Shown here piece by piece: positions 46,168 through 54,763 of a stretch of 64,000 bases of DNA (within the stretch, counting starts at the first letter, position 1; the number at the start of each line of letters is the position of its first letter). The position numbers were made by a program, and so were the translations under genes. The notes below the pieces were generated by a model that did no database searches, was not told the DNA's origin, and saw only the letters and a list, made by a program, of their open reading frames with translations. The DNA is from UBA961 sp049426725 (GTDB lineage: Bacteria > Bacteroidota > Ignavibacteria > Kapaibacteriales > UBA961): assembly GCA_049426725.1 (NCBI GenBank), contig JBMSYN010000010.1, forward strand, positions 1 to 64,000, given 5' to 3'.

Positions 46168-46875
46168 TTATTTGGGATCAACCACCGATGGTTTCACATT
46201 GCCATAAGCAATGATATCCAAAGTTGCATAGTCGGGATGATTTGTTTTCATTTTCACTACGCCATTGAAATATCCCTTTTCATTAGGTGATACTTTCGCT
46301 ATGAGTTCAACTTCTCCACCACCTGGAATGGTTGTAGGTTTAGTGAGGTTTAATGTTATGCCTGCCACTGTTTCAAAATTGGACAATACAATATCCTGAG
46401 TGGATGTATTGCGGATAATCAACTTTGCTTCTGATTTTGTACCAACAGTCATTTCTCCGAATGAAAAATATTGTGTTGGAAGGATTTGAAGCGGACGCAC
46501 AACATCTGCTTTGAGATATAGCACTTTCGTTGCATTCTGTGGATCATTGCTGCTAATGGTGATGCTCTTTGTCATCAAACCGGAAGTGGCTCCAAGCTTA
46601 AGAGTGACCTCCATTGATCCAATCTCACCAGGATTGAGCTCTTTTTTGTCAAGAGGTGCAGTTGTACATCCACAACCGGGACGAACATCTGTGATCTTGA
46701 GCATTTCATTGCCTTCATTTTTGATTTTTATTGTTGCTTTCAAAGGATCGTCTTTTGGCTTGACTTTACCCCAATCTTGGGTATCCCCGCCAATGATGGT
46801 GATTTTTGGTTGTGCAAATGCTAATGTTCCTGCGCAAAGCAAGAGCGCAAAGCATGTCAAAAAGAAACGTTTCAT
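46168..46875 (-). CDS. DUF1573 exported protein, copy 1
   Basis: A 235-residue protein with a signal peptide ending near LAFAQP. Two Ig-like domains follow: first QDWGKVKPKDDPLKATIKIKNEGNEMLKITDVRPGCGCTTAPLDKKEL with the Cys-x-Cys loop, then QYFSFGEMTVGTKSEAKLIIRNTS. These are DUF1573 features, common in Bacteroidota surface or periplasmic proteins. Its upstream neighbour at 46944 is a clear paralogue. The function of the family is unknown; a redox or chaperone role for exported proteins has been suggested by context elsewhere. Confidence 0.9.
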   Translation of the reverse strand: MKRFFLTCFALLLCAGTLAFAQPKITIIGGDTQDWGKVKPKDDPLKATIKIKNEGNEMLKITDVRPGCGCTTAPLDKKELNPGEIGSMEVTLKLGATSGLMTKSITISSNDPQNATKVLYLKADVVRPLQILPTQYFSFGEMTVGTKSEAKLIIRNTSTQDIVLSNFETVAGITLNLTKPTTIPGGGEVELIAKVSPNEKGYFNGVVKMKTNHPDYATLDIIAYGNVKPSVVDPK

Positions 46876-46943
46876 GAAAACACCTGTCGATAAACGGTGA
46901 AAAACTTAAAATGTAATTATTCAAAAATACGGAAAATCCCGAA

Positions 46944-47624
46944 TTACAGAGCATTCCCATATACGATCACATCCATCTCCGGAAGATCAGGATGATTCGT
47001 CATGCACGTAATAGAGCCATTCCAATAGCCTTTGACGCTAGGTTTGGCACGAACTTGTACTGAAATTTGACCTCCGGGTGATATGCTTTTTGACTTGGCA
47101 ATCACCGTAATTCCTTTGGTAGCAATAAATTGCGTGATCTTTATGGGTATATCGGTTGTATTTTTCAATGTCATCGTGGTTTCGCTCACTTTCCCAACAT
47201 TTGATTGAGGAATGGCAATATAGGGTTGAGGCAATACTTGAAGTGCCTTCATGATATATGCTTTAAGGGTGATGGCTTTTACTGGAACTTTGGGGTCATT
47301 GCTTGATACTGTAAGCCCCTTCAACAGTTCTCCAGAGCTGGACCCAGGATTTAGCGTGACATTCATCGTTGCCATTTCACCGGGTTTCAAATATTTTTTG
47401 TCCAAAGGTGCCGTGGTACAACCGCAACCAGGTTTGACTTCTCCAATTTTTAAGGGTTGATTCCCGGCATTTTTCAATTTGATGATGCCCTTTAGAGGTC
47501 CTTTGGAAAAGGGTACTTTGCCCCAATCATAAGTACTTCCACCAATGACCTCAAGTTTCGGTTGGGCATTTGCTGGAATCAGGGAGCAAAGAATTGCAAA
47601 AAACAATGAGAAAAAGGATTTCAT
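46944..47624 (-). CDS. DUF1573 exported protein, copy 2
   Basis: A 226-residue protein with signal peptide MKSFFSLFFAILCSLIPANAQ, then the same fold as the next gene: STYDWGKVPFSKGPLKGIIKLKNAGNQPLKIGEVKPGCGCTTAPLDKKYL. The shared PGCGCTTAPLDKK loop shows that the two copies are paralogues in tandem. It lies 68 bases upstream of copy 1 on the same strand. Roles may have diverged, but nothing in the sequence says how. Confidence 0.9.
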   Translation of the reverse strand: MKSFFSLFFAILCSLIPANAQPKLEVIGGSTYDWGKVPFSKGPLKGIIKLKNAGNQPLKIGEVKPGCGCTTAPLDKKYLKPGEMATMNVTLNPGSSSGELLKGLTVSSNDPKVPVKAITLKAYIMKALQVLPQPYIAIPQSNVGKVSETTMTLKNTTDIPIKITQFIATKGITVIAKSKSISPGGQISVQVRAKPSVKGYWNGSITCMTNHPDLPEMDVIVYGNAL

Positions 47625-47680
47625 GGCAAAACTTTTGTGAATAGCGCGGTATCAAACGAATTTTCAATCAGAACATTGTA

Positions 47681-48466
47681 TTAGTAATATCCTAACATAA
47701 TCGCTATGCCACCAAGCATGGTAAATGACCTCCAATTCCCCGGATTTGTCACACGCGAGTTGAGGGTATAGTCTGTTTGAAGGAATGCCTTGAGGTAAAT
47801 GCCCTTTTGAACTGCAATGTCATATTCACAGCGTACCATTGGTTTGAATAGGACAGCTGATCTACTTACCACTTCATCTGTCAATATGGTGGGAAATGTT
47901 CTTTCAAGATTTATTTCCTGCCCTTCAACTGTATAGGTGGTCTGTATATTCGCTTCGAAAGCAGAAACAGGCGCTGAAAGAGAAAATCCTGTGGCTATAG
48001 AAAAATGCGTTGATGCAATTCTTGTTTTACCAATCAGACCAAAGTCCACTGTTTGCCCCGTATATGCTAAATCAAATATACGTTTCATGTTTTTTGGTGC
48101 ATATCTTCCCGATTTTTCCAAGACTAAGATAGAGTCAGATTTTTCATAAGCAAAGTCCATTGACTCGGAACCATAACCAAGTGTTGCTTGCAATGAATAG
48201 TCTCCGGCAATCCAATATTCAGCCATGATGCCTGTGCGGATTGCATTTCCTGTACCACCATCAAATTTGCAGCAAGAAATTTCTTTTGAAAAGACATCAT
48301 CTGAAACGCATTCAGAAGAGATACCTGTTCCGACATAAGCACCAATAAAGAGCTTTGGAGCTTTGAATGGCGAATTCCAAGAATATACCCAATCAAATCC
48401 TTGTGATTTGATAGTAGTAGTTGTTGCAATCAAGAATGTTATGATGAAGAAAATGCTAATATGCAT
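47681..48466 (-). CDS. Exported protein of unknown function, possible outer-membrane barrel
   Basis: A 261-residue protein with a signal peptide (MHISIFFIITFLIATTTTIKSQ). The mature region contains alternating strands with aromatic ends (LFIGAYVGTG, YSLQATLGYGSESMDFAYE, YTVEGQEINLERTFP) and ends MLGGIAIMLGYY, consistent with a small outer-membrane barrel. I name no family. Start 48466 (ATG) is preferred to the TTG at 48481. GGGGAAA lies about 11 bases upstream, a weak ribosome site. It precedes the DUF1573 pair on the same strand by 57 bases. Confidence 0.6.
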   Translation of the reverse strand: MHISIFFIITFLIATTTTIKSQGFDWVYSWNSPFKAPKLFIGAYVGTGISSECVSDDVFSKEISCCKFDGGTGNAIRTGIMAEYWIAGDYSLQATLGYGSESMDFAYEKSDSILVLEKSGRYAPKNMKRIFDLAYTGQTVDFGLIGKTRIASTHFSIATGFSLSAPVSAFEANIQTTYTVEGQEINLERTFPTILTDEVVSRSAVLFKPMVRCEYDIAVQKGIYLKAFLQTDYTLNSRVTNPGNWRSFTMLGGIAIMLGYY

Positions 48467-48545
48467 TAGAGATTTCCCCAAATCAACTCAGACATGTTCT
48501 AGAAATATGGAACTCAAATATATCACAAAAACAGACTTCTTTAAG

Positions 48546-48577
48546 ATTGTGATTTGTGTTTTTTGAGTGTATTTTTG
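48546..48577 (+). promoter_or_regulatory. Candidate Bacteroidetes-type promoter of the barrel-like gene at 48629
   Basis: TATTTTTG at 48570-48577 matches the -7 consensus TAnnTTTG exactly, and ATTG at 48546-48549 sits 20 bases before it, close to the -33 TTTG position. It lies 51 bases before the start codon. Confidence 0.45.
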
Positions 48578-48628
48578 TTTCGGTGCTAAAATACATGAAT
48601 TTTTATATCTCCCCAAAGGTTAATCAAA

Positions 48629-49315
48629 ATGAGAATACTCCTACCATTTATGATTGCAGTATGCCTTTTTAATATTGCATTTGCACAAGAAAAGCAGACT
48701 CATAAGCCAATTCTGATTGGTGTTCATGCTTGGTCTCGTATGTCTTCTTTTTCCAATGATTCAAGAACAGAGGAGCATAGCATGACATTCTCAGGCATTC
48801 CTGATCTTGGTTTGAGCCTGAATTATCCGATAAGCAAGAAAGGGCATGTTGGTTTAATAACCGATATCTCACTGGCAAACTATAAAAACACTTATACCTC
48901 GGGTGCAAATGACTATACAAGAACATTCAATTATTTGATGATTACCCCGGGAATAGAAGTCGAGAATATTACATTGGGTGTGGCTATTGGTTTGCCAATG
49001 GGATATCATCGACATAATAACACACAGGACATTGAAGAAGAAGAAACTTGGTCATATTTTCAAGGTTCTAATCAAGCACCAACTACTAAGGTTGGTGATG
49101 GTAAGAATGGCATGAACATGATTTTGGAACCAAGAATTGGATATTTATATCCCGTGATGAAGAGTTCCGGCTCGCAATTAAATCTTCATGGACATATAGG
49201 TTTGATGCTAAGTAAAGTGTTCAAGGATGAGTATTATCCAACATCGAATTTGCAGAGTTTGAATGGAACGATGTTTTCAGTATCATTTGGTGTTCAATAT
49301 ATGATTGGACTTTGA
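48629..49315 (+). CDS. Exported protein of unknown function, barrel-like
   Basis: A 228-residue protein with a signal peptide (MRILLPFMIAVCLFNIAFAQ). The mature sequence has repeated amphipathic strands (MTFSGIPDLGLSLNYPI, HVGLITDISLANYK, LMITPGIEVENITLGVAIGLPMGY, MNMILEPRIGYLYPV) and ends FGVQYMIGL, a pattern of small outer-membrane barrels. AAAGG lies eight bases before the ATG. No family is recognised. Its 3' end overlaps the convergent glycosyltransferase gene by 22 bases. Confidence 0.62.
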   Translation: MRILLPFMIAVCLFNIAFAQEKQTHKPILIGVHAWSRMSSFSNDSRTEEHSMTFSGIPDLGLSLNYPISKKGHVGLITDISLANYKNTYTSGANDYTRTFNYLMITPGIEVENITLGVAIGLPMGYHRHNNTQDIEEEETWSYFQGSNQAPTTKVGDGKNGMNMILEPRIGYLYPVMKSSGSQLNLHGHIGLMLSKVFKDEYYPTSNLQSLNGTMFSVSFGVQYMIGL

Positions 49316-50340
49316 CGCTCAAGTAAAGTTTGAACATGTTCGAACACCATTTGAGGTGTTATGTCATTCATGCAGGAGAAATGTCCGAGAGGGCATTTCT
49401 CTTTGCCTATATGGGTACAAGGTTTGCATGGGAGATCCAATGAGATAACCTCATTGGGTGTGTGATATGGGGTAAATCCAAATTCCGGAACTGTGCTGCC
49501 AAACATTGTTAAGACAGGGATATGTCTGGCGGCGGCGACATGCATGAGCCCGGAATCATTTCCAATGATGCAATATGCGCTGTCCATCAATGAAGCAATT
49601 TCATGCAGGTTCAATGTACCGGCGATATTTTCAATTGGAAATCCCACTGTTTGTTGAATTTCATCGCAAAGTGATGTATCATCCGGACCTCCTATCAATA
49701 CAATTGGTGCTTGATGCCATTCTTTCAGCAACTGTATCAATCTCACAAACTTATCAATGGGCCAGCGTTTCGTGGCATGCTTTGCTCCCGGGGCAATGAG
49801 AATCTGCTTTGGTTCTGAAATTCTGTTTATGGGGTAGTTTTGATGTTCTTTATCTGTTTCCAACCAAAATTCCAAACCATGTTCATCAGGTTTGATTTGT
49901 GGATATTGCTTCACAGCCGAAAAGTATCGTAGTGGAACAGGAATGATTGAATCGATGGGAATTCGCATTTTGTTTTTGACCAAATTCCGCTTAAGAGATC
50001 GAGCGGAATCATAGACAGTTACTTCCTTTCCTAAGCCAATACGCATGAATTTGCTGCGGAGCGAATCGTGCACATCAATTACCAAATCATAAGTAGGCAT
50101 GGATTTCTTAAGCTCCATCCATTGCTTTATTACTTTAACAGTCCCTTGTTTGGTATTGATGATATGCAGATTGTCTATTCTTGGATTGAATTTCATGATT
50201 TCCGCACAATGTTCGGAAATGACCATATCGATTCGAGCATTGGGGAATCCCTTTCTCAGCGCGCGTATGAGTGGCGTGAGCAAGACGATATCACCCAAGG
50301 ATGTCAGCCTTATGATGCAAATTGATTGCGGATTATTCAT
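49294..50340 (-). CDS. Glycosyltransferase family 9 protein (heptosyltransferase-like)
   Basis: A 348-residue GT9 protein of the WaaC/WaaF type that adds heptose or a related sugar to lipopolysaccharide core. The N-terminal TSLGDIVLLTPLIRALRKGFP (residues 12-32) is the family start; LIAPGAKHATKRWP (donor-side loop near residue 178) and GNDSGLMHVAAARHIPVLTMFGSTVPEFGFTP (near 262-293) are typical. CKPCTHIGKEKCPLGHFSCMNDITP near 310 is the Cys-rich tail common to the group. The exact sugar and acceptor are not visible. The gene overlaps the barrel-like gene at its end and diverges from the STAS gene by 84 bases. Confidence 0.9.
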   Translation of the reverse strand: MNNPQSICIIRLTSLGDIVLLTPLIRALRKGFPNARIDMVISEHCAEIMKFNPRIDNLHIINTKQGTVKVIKQWMELKKSMPTYDLVIDVHDSLRSKFMRIGLGKEVTVYDSARSLKRNLVKNKMRIPIDSIIPVPLRYFSAVKQYPQIKPDEHGLEFWLETDKEHQNYPINRISEPKQILIAPGAKHATKRWPIDKFVRLIQLLKEWHQAPIVLIGGPDDTSLCDEIQQTVGFPIENIAGTLNLHEIASLMDSAYCIIGNDSGLMHVAAARHIPVLTMFGSTVPEFGFTPYHTPNEVISLDLPCKPCTHIGKEKCPLGHFSCMNDITPQMVFEHVQTLLERQSPIIY

Positions 50341-50424
50341 GAACTTCTATACTCTAATAATCATGTCTTTGTGAAATCATGCATTTTGTTGAATTTTGCA
50401 TATTCATTAACCAACGGAACATAC

Positions 50425-50781
50425 ATGCGCTTTTCTATAGAACATCAGGATGCCATTACTATTTTCACACTCAAGGAAGAGATACTTGATGCGAATAATG
50501 CACCTGAAATCAAAGCTGAGTTTCTCATTATTTGTCAGCCTACAGTCGAGGCATTGATCATTGATCTCTCTAATGTGAAGCAAAGTGACAGTGCAGGTTT
50601 GGGTGCTTTGCTGCTTGCTCACAGACAAATGAATGAGCATGAAGCGCCTGTCATTCTCGTTGGTGCAAGTGAACGCATCATGAGTTTGCTTCGCATTTCT
50701 CAATTGGATTGGCTATTTGAACATGCTCCAACAGTTGATGATGCAATTGCAATGCTTGAGGATGATTCAGGAGAAGCTTAA
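50425..50781 (+). CDS. STAS-domain anti-anti-sigma factor-like protein
   Basis: A 118-residue cytosolic protein of the SpoIIAA type. MRFSIEHQDAITIFTLKEEILDANNAPEIKAEF starts the fold, and LSNVKQSDSAGLGALLLAHRQM near residues 50-71 carries the phosphorylatable Ser (DSAGLGALL). It presumably binds an anti-sigma kinase or a transporter; neither is in the window. The ATG at 50425 is chosen because the STAS fold starts there; the frame is open upstream. Its TAA shares bases with the stop of the DUF2461 gene (TTAA). Confidence 0.9.
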   Translation: MRFSIEHQDAITIFTLKEEILDANNAPEIKAEFLIICQPTVEALIIDLSNVKQSDSAGLGALLLAHRQMNEHEAPVILVGASERIMSLLRISQLDWLFEHAPTVDDAIAMLEDDSGEA

Positions 50782-51473
50782 TCATTGATTGCTTCATCCA
50801 AAAAGACAATGAGTGGAGCCATTGCTTTTGCTTTTGAAAGTATTTCTTTCATGAGCTGATTGCTCAAGATCATATCATCTTTGATCTCTTCCATCACGAT
50901 GAATTGCTTCATCCTCAAATATTCTTTGCCGGGATGCTCAGGATCATAACCTCTTGGCATTGTTTTCACCTTTTCTCCCAATAGTCCTTTTGGGAATGCT
51001 TTTTTGAAGGCATTACTTTTTTGAATCTGATGAAGCACATTCCAATCAGATTCAATTTTTTGTCTGATAGCCTTCAATTGATTTCCATCCGGCATATATA
51101 ATCCACCCGCTATGAAGCATCCTTTCGGTTCAATATGAACATATATTCCGGGTTTTTCTGTTTTCGATGCATGTTGTGTTTTTGCTTGCGGGCGATATAT
51201 CGGGAACGTTATTCCGATATTCGTTTTATATGGTGACTTATCTTTACTAAATCTGATATCTCTGTTGATGCGAAATAGAGATTTTTTATGATTTGCCTCA
51301 TAAGGTAATATATGCTTTATGAACAGCATATCCATTTCATTGATCAAGAGTTTTGATGGCTCACGTAGAGCGGTTTCATAAAGTGATTTGTTTTGCGTGA
51401 ACCACTCTTTAGAATTATTGTTTTTTAATTCCTTCAGAAATCGAAAAGCTGATTTATCAAAGCCTTGAAACAT
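50778..51473 (-). CDS. DUF2461 protein
   Basis: A 231-residue cytosolic protein of the DUF2461 (TIGR02453) family. FLKELKNNNSKEWFTQNKSLYE (residues 11-32), DIRFSKDKSPYKTNIGITFP near 77-96 and GIYVHIEPKGCFIAGGLYMP near 115-134 are the family blocks. The function is unknown. The ATG at 51473 is used; the frame's TTG eight codons upstream is less likely. The gene diverges from radA across about 118 bases. Confidence 0.88.
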   Translation of the reverse strand: MFQGFDKSAFRFLKELKNNNSKEWFTQNKSLYETALREPSKLLINEMDMLFIKHILPYEANHKKSLFRINRDIRFSKDKSPYKTNIGITFPIYRPQAKTQHASKTEKPGIYVHIEPKGCFIAGGLYMPDGNQLKAIRQKIESDWNVLHQIQKSNAFKKAFPKGLLGEKVKTMPRGYDPEHPGKEYLRMKQFIVMEEIKDDMILSNQLMKEILSKAKAMAPLIVFLDEAIND

Positions 51474-51591
51474 TGAGAACCTATGTGAGTATTGCAAAGC
51501 AAAGATACGGAAGTTCCGTATTGTTGAGACCGTGGTGGATTTGCCGAATAGACATCTCCCGGGAATTGAGTAATTTTCTGAAAAAGGAGTA

Positions 51592-52956
51592 ATGTTTGTG
51601 AAAACTCGTACACGATTTGTTTGTCAACAATGTTCGGCTGTCAGCTCACGATGGCAGGGGAAATGTCATAATTGTGGTGAGTGGAATAGTTTTGTGGAAG
51701 AGACAATCACTGATCAGAAGTCCATTAGTTTGAAAAAATCGGGGTCATCAAATGTAGTGGCAAAACAATTGGGAACAGTGGAAGTATTATCAGACAAACG
51801 AATCACCACAGGCATACTTGAGTTTGATAGAGTTCTGGGTGGAGGAATCATTCCTGGTTCATTGATTCTTGTGGGAGGTGATCCTGGTGTGGGTAAATCC
51901 ACTTTGATGTTGCAAATGTGCAGACATCTCAATCCGGAATATACATTATATGTAACAGGTGAAGAGTCATTGCAGCAGATAAAATTGCGAGCTTCGCGAT
52001 TGCAGTATATTCCTGATACATTGCAAGTAATGGCTGAGACGGATATTGAAACAATAGCAGCAGCCATTAAAACCTTGAAGCCAACGGTTGCGATTATTGA
52101 TTCAATTCAAACTTCGAGAAGCGAAAACATTGATGCAACCGCCGGCAGCATCACTCAGGTGCGTGAGTGTACTGCATTGTTGATGCAGATTGCAAAAAAG
52201 ACCGGTACTGCGATTTTCATTGTTGGACATGTAACGAAAGAAGGTGCACTTGCCGGACCCAAAGTCCTTGAGCACACGGTGGATACCGTGCTTCAATTTG
52301 AGGGTGAGAAAACATATTCATATCGCATTCTTCGCGCCATCAAAAACAGATTTGGTTCTACAAATGAAATCGGAATCTTTGATATGGATGAACATGGATT
52401 ACGCGAGGTTCCAAATCCATCTGAGATTTTTCTCTCTCAAAGAACCGATAGTCAATCCGGGACAGCCATAGTTGCAACAATCGAAGGCACAAGACCATTA
52501 TTGATTGAAGTTCAAGCTTTGGTAACTTCCACCGGGTATAGTAATCCTCAAAGAACAGCCACAGGTTTTGACAATCGCCGTTTACAGATGATCATAGCCG
52601 TGCTTGAGAAAAGACTTGGAATTAGTTTTAGAGAAGTTGATGTATTTGTGAATATAGCGGGTGGCATGACACTCAATGATCCAGCAGTTGACCTTGCCAT
52701 GGCAGCCGCACTAGTAAGTTCACTCAGAGACAATCCACTTGAAAAAGACATGGTCATCATGGGTGAAATTGGATTGACTGGCGAAGTTCGATCAATATCA
52801 TCAATCGAACAACGCCTGTCTGAAATACAAAAACTTGGTTTCTCCCGCGTACTACTTCCAAAAGGGAATGTAGCAAAATTGTCTCGAGCATTTGATGGTT
52901 TGCAACTCATCCCTGCAGATCGCATCGCAATAGCACTTGCTGAATCCGTATTATAA
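51592..52956 (+). CDS. radA: DNA repair protein RadA
   Basis: A 454-residue protein that helps branch migration of recombination intermediates with RecA. N-terminal zinc finger CQQCSAVSSRWQGKCHNCGEW (residues 10-30), Walker A GGDPGVGKSTLML (near 99), Walker B VAIIDSIQT, the RadA KNRFGSTNEIG motif (near 256) and a C-terminal Lon-like domain (FVNIAGGMTLNDPAVDLAMAAAL, GEIGLTGEVR) are all present. GGAG precedes the start at 51592. The stop overlaps that of the phospholipase-like gene (TTATAA). Confidence 0.97.
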   Translation: MFVKTRTRFVCQQCSAVSSRWQGKCHNCGEWNSFVEETITDQKSISLKKSGSSNVVAKQLGTVEVLSDKRITTGILEFDRVLGGGIIPGSLILVGGDPGVGKSTLMLQMCRHLNPEYTLYVTGEESLQQIKLRASRLQYIPDTLQVMAETDIETIAAAIKTLKPTVAIIDSIQTSRSENIDATAGSITQVRECTALLMQIAKKTGTAIFIVGHVTKEGALAGPKVLEHTVDTVLQFEGEKTYSYRILRAIKNRFGSTNEIGIFDMDEHGLREVPNPSEIFLSQRTDSQSGTAIVATIEGTRPLLIEVQALVTSTGYSNPQRTATGFDNRRLQMIIAVLEKRLGISFREVDVFVNIAGGMTLNDPAVDLAMAAALVSSLRDNPLEKDMVIMGEIGLTGEVRSISSIEQRLSEIQKLGFSRVLLPKGNVAKLSRAFDGLQLIPADRIAIALAESVL

Positions 52957-54750
52957 TCTGGCAATGATTCTCATTTCTTTCTTCCCATGCATGCTTTCAA
53001 GTTTGATAGCATATATCCCGCTTTTCTGAGATTCAATCCATGAATTGATGTTTGATTCTGAAATAGGGTATTCTTTCCCTCGTTCCAACAAAATCTCCCC
53101 CTTATCATTCATGCATCGTAGAGATATAATCGGATCAGACTTGCAACAACTTGATTCAATTTTTTTCTCATCTTGCCATGTAGACAGTAATCTGAACTCG
53201 GCTTGTGTATCATCGATGTGTTCTTTCACTGCTTTCACAGCAAAGCCGGGTGCATCATCATAGCATGATGAACATTCTTCATTTTTCGCATGGAGAGTCG
53301 CTCCTGATTGTACATGAATCTGTGGATTGAATTTAATGACATTATTTGCGGTGATTTTGACCTGCTTGACTTTTGAAGTGATGAATAATGGTTTTTGTAT
53401 ATCACCAATGATAATGCTATCTGACGATTCGAATACATAATGAGGAGCACTTAATATTCCATCTTGAATATGCAATATCATAGGACATTTTGAACCTTTG
53501 GGATTTATCAAAGAAAAATCCAATGCTATCTGATAGAGAAGTCCTGCAGTGGCTCTAATGACATAGGGGAATGTCATGTCACGAATGGCATTGATGTCTT
53601 CATCTTTTCGAGCATATCCGCTGAGAGCAGGGTGACCATCCACAAAATGTGTTTTTGTTGGTCCCGTATGTGAACCATTGATTACGGACGCTATTTCTCC
53701 TACATGCAAGTATTCATCATCACCATCAAAACGATTGCTTGCAAAGTGATCGGCAATTTGAGCCGTGGTGTAGAAGTATGTCCAATATGGATTACTTTGA
53801 AACATCGCGCATGAAGGGAGCACAATGCTTCCTTTGTCACAAAAGACCTTTTGATGATCCCAATATTCAACTCTTGATGGTGAAGCAGGGATATTTTTGT
53901 TCATGTCGATACATGGTGATTCTTTATTACCTTCCCATTCAACATAGTTCATGGCATCTTCATAGGGATCATGCCAAAGACCATGTTCATCGCATTTTGC
54001 ATGAGCCGGGATAGACATATCACCAAGAAGATGAGCAACTCTTCCAAGGATTGAGTAAATGATATTCTTTTTGTTTGATTCAACCACTACATCATCATAC
54101 TTGAAATCTCCATGATACCAATCAAAGAGCGAAGATTCGAAATGCCCCGGAGAAGGAAATTCTTTGTCATCATGTGTAAACGTGAAAGATTCATGCAAAC
54201 GGGGTGAATAATTGTTGCTGGAAAGATATATCATGGCTTTTTTATATGCCATCAAATCATGCTCAATATCAGACGAATATGTTCTAGCGAGTGAGCAGAT
54301 ATTCCATTGAAACAATCCGGTTGGCCATGGATTCCAAGGTATATGTAATGCGAATCTATTGTTAAAGCCATTTGATTGTTGATCTGGATCCCAAAAATGA
54401 TTGATGCTCGTGAACATGCCTTTCTTGAACAAGAGTTCTTTTTCATGCATGTAGCGAATTGGATCATGATGGTCTTCGCTCCATGCGCCACCACATAGAG
54501 TGGAATATGCCCATGGATTTGCATTACTATCATGAAATTCACCTTCTCTTCCCATTCCATCAATTCCGAGAATGTGATAATCAAATTCAGGAATTGATTT
54601 CCCAAGATGTTTTTTGAGTAAGGAATATGCTTCTCTTATGATGTATTGATGGGTGGGCTCTTTATGAGCATATATGGGTTGGGCAAAGAGTATTGAACAT
54701 ACAATTATCCATCGCCCACAACATTGTACATTGGAAACTTGCTCTAACAT
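52951..54750 (-). CDS. Zinc-dependent phospholipase C/P1 nuclease-like secreted protein with T9SS-type C-terminus
   Basis: A 599-residue exported protein. After a signal peptide ending IYAHKEPTHQY, the family blocks are GREGEFHDSNANPWAYS, WSEDHHDPIRYMHEKE (metal-site His/Asp), and RVAHLLGDMSIPAHAKCDEHGLWHDPYEDAMNYVEWEG near 250-286, matching the zinc-dependent phospholipase C/S1-P1 nuclease HxxxDxxxPxH pattern. The C-terminal part (GIYAIKLESMHGKKEMRIIARL) looks like a T9SS sorting domain. Cys pairs (ECSSC, SSCCKS) are unusual and may form disulfides. It is the last of four minus-strand genes. GGGGGA precedes the ATG at 54750. It could cleave lipids or nucleic acid outside the cell. Confidence 0.8.
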   Translation of the reverse strand: MLEQVSNVQCCGRWIIVCSILFAQPIYAHKEPTHQYIIREAYSLLKKHLGKSIPEFDYHILGIDGMGREGEFHDSNANPWAYSTLCGGAWSEDHHDPIRYMHEKELLFKKGMFTSINHFWDPDQQSNGFNNRFALHIPWNPWPTGLFQWNICSLARTYSSDIEHDLMAYKKAMIYLSSNNYSPRLHESFTFTHDDKEFPSPGHFESSLFDWYHGDFKYDDVVVESNKKNIIYSILGRVAHLLGDMSIPAHAKCDEHGLWHDPYEDAMNYVEWEGNKESPCIDMNKNIPASPSRVEYWDHQKVFCDKGSIVLPSCAMFQSNPYWTYFYTTAQIADHFASNRFDGDDEYLHVGEIASVINGSHTGPTKTHFVDGHPALSGYARKDEDINAIRDMTFPYVIRATAGLLYQIALDFSLINPKGSKCPMILHIQDGILSAPHYVFESSDSIIIGDIQKPLFITSKVKQVKITANNVIKFNPQIHVQSGATLHAKNEECSSCYDDAPGFAVKAVKEHIDDTQAEFRLLSTWQDEKKIESSCCKSDPIISLRCMNDKGEILLERGKEYPISESNINSWIESQKSGIYAIKLESMHGKKEMRIIARL

Positions 54751-54763
54751 ATGATCCCCCGAA

